A stretch of DNA of 64,000 nt from Strix aluco. Its lineage: Eukaryota; Chordata; Aves; Strigiformes; Strigidae. Below the pieces are notes generated by a model, which worked only from the letters and a program-made list of their open reading frames with translations, was not told the origin of the DNA and ran no database searches. Shown here piece after piece: positions 60,876 to 64,000 of this stretch; within the stretch, counting starts at the first letter, position 1; each line of letters begins with the position of its first letter. The stretch lies in the NCBI RefSeq assembly GCF_031877795.1, contig NC_133971.1, positions 50,149,642 to 50,213,641 of the forward strand. Direction: 5' to 3'. A program made the position numbers and the translations under genes.

Positions 60876-63800
60876 TGTTACGCTAACCGACAACACTTGG
60901 ATATAAGTATTTTAGTAAACTGCAATCTAGCTTAAACTAAAAAGATACTATAGTGCCATTAAACTACTGAAATGGGCTATAGCAGATTCCTAAGAACTGA
61001 AATTTCCAGGGCCAAGGGGACTTATTTAATGGAGCGATACTTTTCAGCTTTAGGAATCTGTTGCACTGATGCCAGGAGGAAAAGGATGAGCACTAACTAT
61101 TTCTTACCTTGCTACAGATTTCATGGATTACTCTGAACTGTAAAATGTTTTGGCTGTTCCTACCTGCTCTTGGTTTTTTCCTGAAGATCATCTCAGTGAT
61201 AGCACCTCTTGCTGGAGAGCTGCAGTTCAGGCCTTTGTGAAGCCTCATACCACCTAAAAGGACACCTCATCAGGTTTCCTCAGACAACTAGTCCTATACT
61301 ACAAACTCACATCTTACCCTCTGGCAAGAGGCTCTCATATTAACCTTCTCCCTCCTGCAGGACTCCAGCATGCAGGTCTATATAAGGGCTTGTCCCTAAC
61401 CAAAGTTTATCCGTCCTTGTTTTTAAGTGAGTGGGAGAAACCTGAGCCAGGATGCACATGCCTATATTAATAGGTTGTTATATATTTCTATATAGCAACA
61501 TATTCTATATCTTGCCAGGGCAACCACATCTTGAATGAGTGCACAACACCTTGCAGAGGGACAGCAGCCAGGATGTGCCCTGCTGGACTTTGCTGGAGGT
61601 ATCTGTGATGATACCTGTCCTGAAGACACAAAAGAATGACAGTCAACGAGCCCTCCCTGGTGAAGCAGATTTTGTACAGAGACGCAGGCAGGCTAGTCTA
61701 CGACACGTGAGATGCCAGGGTGTCTCAGGGAGGAACAGAACCATGAGTTCTGTCCTAGGGTGACCCAAATGATTTCTGACTTCAACACACTTGGGAATAG
61801 GATGACTGTTTCAATCATGAAAGATCTCTGCTGTCCTGACACACATCAGCATAACAAATTACTATAAAGACTATTTTGAATGCAGAGTCCATACCGGTTT
61901 TGCTTCTCTTTATGCACTCTGGCAGACTGCTTGGTCAAATTTGTTGGAATGGACCTTTGGTGGTGACGATGTGGGTGCCACTTAACATGGCTACACCAAA
62001 GGCAAATGTTTCTTAGATGTCTTGTGTAGAGTACTGATCATGCAGGTATCCTGCCATACACATGGGTCATGCAGGTACACTGCAAACATCTGAAGCTGTG
62101 AAATTCAACTTGTGTCTCACAGCAACTCTGCTGGCTGATTGCTGAAAATTGTACCAGAAGAGAGTCTGTGGATTGGACTGTGAAAGCCAAAAAAACCCAG
62201 GAGACTATACACTTGTCCACCCAAGCATCTCACAGTCACCGATACAGGCCTACTTCTAGCTCCAGCTCTGGTGACGTTTACAGTCCTGTTCAGAAAGAAT
62301 CCAGATTGGGATTTGCTCCACTCCTGGTGCAGTCTTGTTGACTGGCTAGACAGCAGAGCCAGCCAAGAAAGAGACACTTGGAATCTGTGTATGCTTCCGA
62401 GTTTCAGAAGAGCTAAACTGGGCAGGAAAGCAGTGGAATATGGCTCAAGTGCCTGTCACTCTACCTCATGGGATGGATGACAGATCAACTCAAATGTCTC
62501 TAGCACTCAGCCACAGGCACACTCAGTCTGCACAAAGAGGAGAGGTATTGACCTCTGGTTCCTCCCTGGTCAGATCACACTGTCACAGAACTCCTAATGA
62601 ACCACAAGGCCAAAACCTCTGCAGACAAGAAATCCGGTTGCTAAGCTGACATTGCAGTGTGACCTTTGCATTTCTACCATGAAATGGAGGCAGTAACATT
62701 ACCTGAGCTCATAGAGCGTTTGGGGCCAAACACTGGACACCAAAAATTGCAAGGATGGATCATTTCCTTAAATGAAGAAAGGAAGAGATATTTACAATTT
62801 GCTATGATAAGCATAAAAGTAAATAACAAAAGATTATTTTTTGTGAAATTAACTGTTCACCTTTAGTCCATTTTGGCAGTACTTGGCTCATACTTGCTTT
62901 CCTTGCTCGTAATAAAATTATGAATACTCTGTGAAGTTGAGAAATATATTTTGTGCAAGACTTAGGCTCTGTTTTTCTTTAACAGTTATAAACAGACAAT
63001 TTGATCTGTGACACTTAATTTCCAGTTCCTTCAGTATTTTATGCCCCGCATATGCTATAATTCAGTATCAAAGAGCTTTATGAGGTAACCCTGAGAACAT
63101 TAGCAAGTTCCCATTCAGCTATCAGCATAGGCCTAAGTAAAACTCAGGATACTTTCAGCATATATTGGAATGTGCTACTAGAAAGAAAATGTCAGACGTG
63201 CTCACAGGAAGGCAGCGTCAATTTGAGTTTCTGGCTTGAAGCTGTTTCTCCCTTGCAACAAGTCATACTTTCCTTCACCCATTCCTGTCAAGCAGAATAA
63301 ATCAGAGCAGCAACATCTGTTTAAGAAGAGGAATTTTGTACACGCTTGTAATGTTGTAATATATTCCCTCTTCCCAGAATATATCCAAAACAGGGGAGTG
63401 CATTGACACAGTACCTGTACCATCTGGGCTGTCAATACCACAGACAGCATTCTCAGTTGATTCTAACATGAGATGCTTCTCTTTTAGCGAAAAAGAGTCA
63501 AAAGATTTTTTCAGCAGTACTCACTGCCCCTGCCCCAGTGGGACAACGAGCTGCTCTGTTTCAAGTCTATGGAGGCAGCTGGGAATGCCCATTTTGTGAA
63601 ACTCTTATAATTTCTGCCCTTTCTCCATTTGTTTAGAAGAATCCATCTTGCAAGAAGGAAGAAAATTATCTGTCTGCTTCACTTGAGCCTTCAGAGAATG
63701 TCTTTGGCTTCTGAAAGGAAAATGCTTCAAACATTTTTTATCTCAAAACTTGATAGGGAATCTATATCCCAGAAAAAAAATTTTCTTCTCAAAGACAAAA

Positions 63801-64000
63801 AAATTACTTGTCAGAACTAGCAGTTGCTCTCACAGGCTAATCAGACTTAATCTCCCCATTACTAAGTTTCACAATAAATAGCTCTGAATTTGAAAGGTGT
63901 AATTCATCATGAGAGAGACAACCACAGTTTGGAGACAAGTGATCTGAACAGCCACTACATACAAGCCTCAAGCTTGCTTTCTGAGGACACTTCACCCTGC
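60876..64000. other. Intergenic flank upstream of LVRN, distal part
   Basis: No gene or repeat family recognised after the LTR-like fragment. Open frames are shorter than 90 residues and show no known motif. Confidence 0.65.

Noticed and set aside
1..64000. CRISPR arrays, bacterial operons, tRNA or rRNA genes
   Set aside because: No direct-repeat array with spacers, no compact same-strand gene clusters and no tRNA or rRNA signature was seen; the DNA is vertebrate.

Overview
The window looks like avian nuclear DNA. Evidence: fragments of CR1 LINEs carrying the typical bird 3' end (the repeated ATTCTATG motif), a stretch resembling an avian endogenous-retrovirus LTR, introns of 0.1 to 7 kb with ordinary vertebrate splice signals, and one GC-rich CpG-island promoter in an AT-rich background.

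One protein-coding gene is supported. It lies on the minus strand and fills the left half: LVRN (laeverin, also called aminopeptidase Q), a type II membrane zinc aminopeptidase of the M1 family. I could place 17 consecutive coding exons from the ATG at 33558 to 1401. Every junction keeps the reading frame, and together they encode the first 849 complete codons plus two bases. They include the membrane anchor, a proline/alanine-rich stalk, the exopeptidase motif GAMEN (residues 355-359), the zinc site HELGH (391-395) with its third ligand E414, and the catalytic tyrosine Y480. By comparison with human laeverin (about 990 residues, recalled from memory), the last roughly 115-120 residues, probably three exons, lie beyond the left edge.

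Layout: 1-1400 is intron 17 with a small CR1 tail; 1401-33558 holds the exons, with a CR1 reverse-transcriptase fragment in intron 6 (about 17350-17622); 32500-34120 is the CpG island with exon 1 and the presumed promoter; 34.2-64 kb is the upstream flank, where I recognise no gene. The flank holds a 0.7 kb CR1 copy (46284-47016), a GATA microsatellite (51201-51285), a partial LTR-like sequence (about 60651-60875), homopolymer runs and a few short open frames of unknown meaning. In mammals AP3S1 lies upstream of LVRN, so the flank probably leads toward the 3' end of that gene, but no AP3S1 exon was seen.

The most interesting points concern LVRN itself. The bird protein has the canonical GAMEN motif where human laeverin has HAMEN. 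The exon that ends inside the zinc site is spliced through a non-canonical GC donor, the only donor there that keeps the frame. No new multi-gene system was found.
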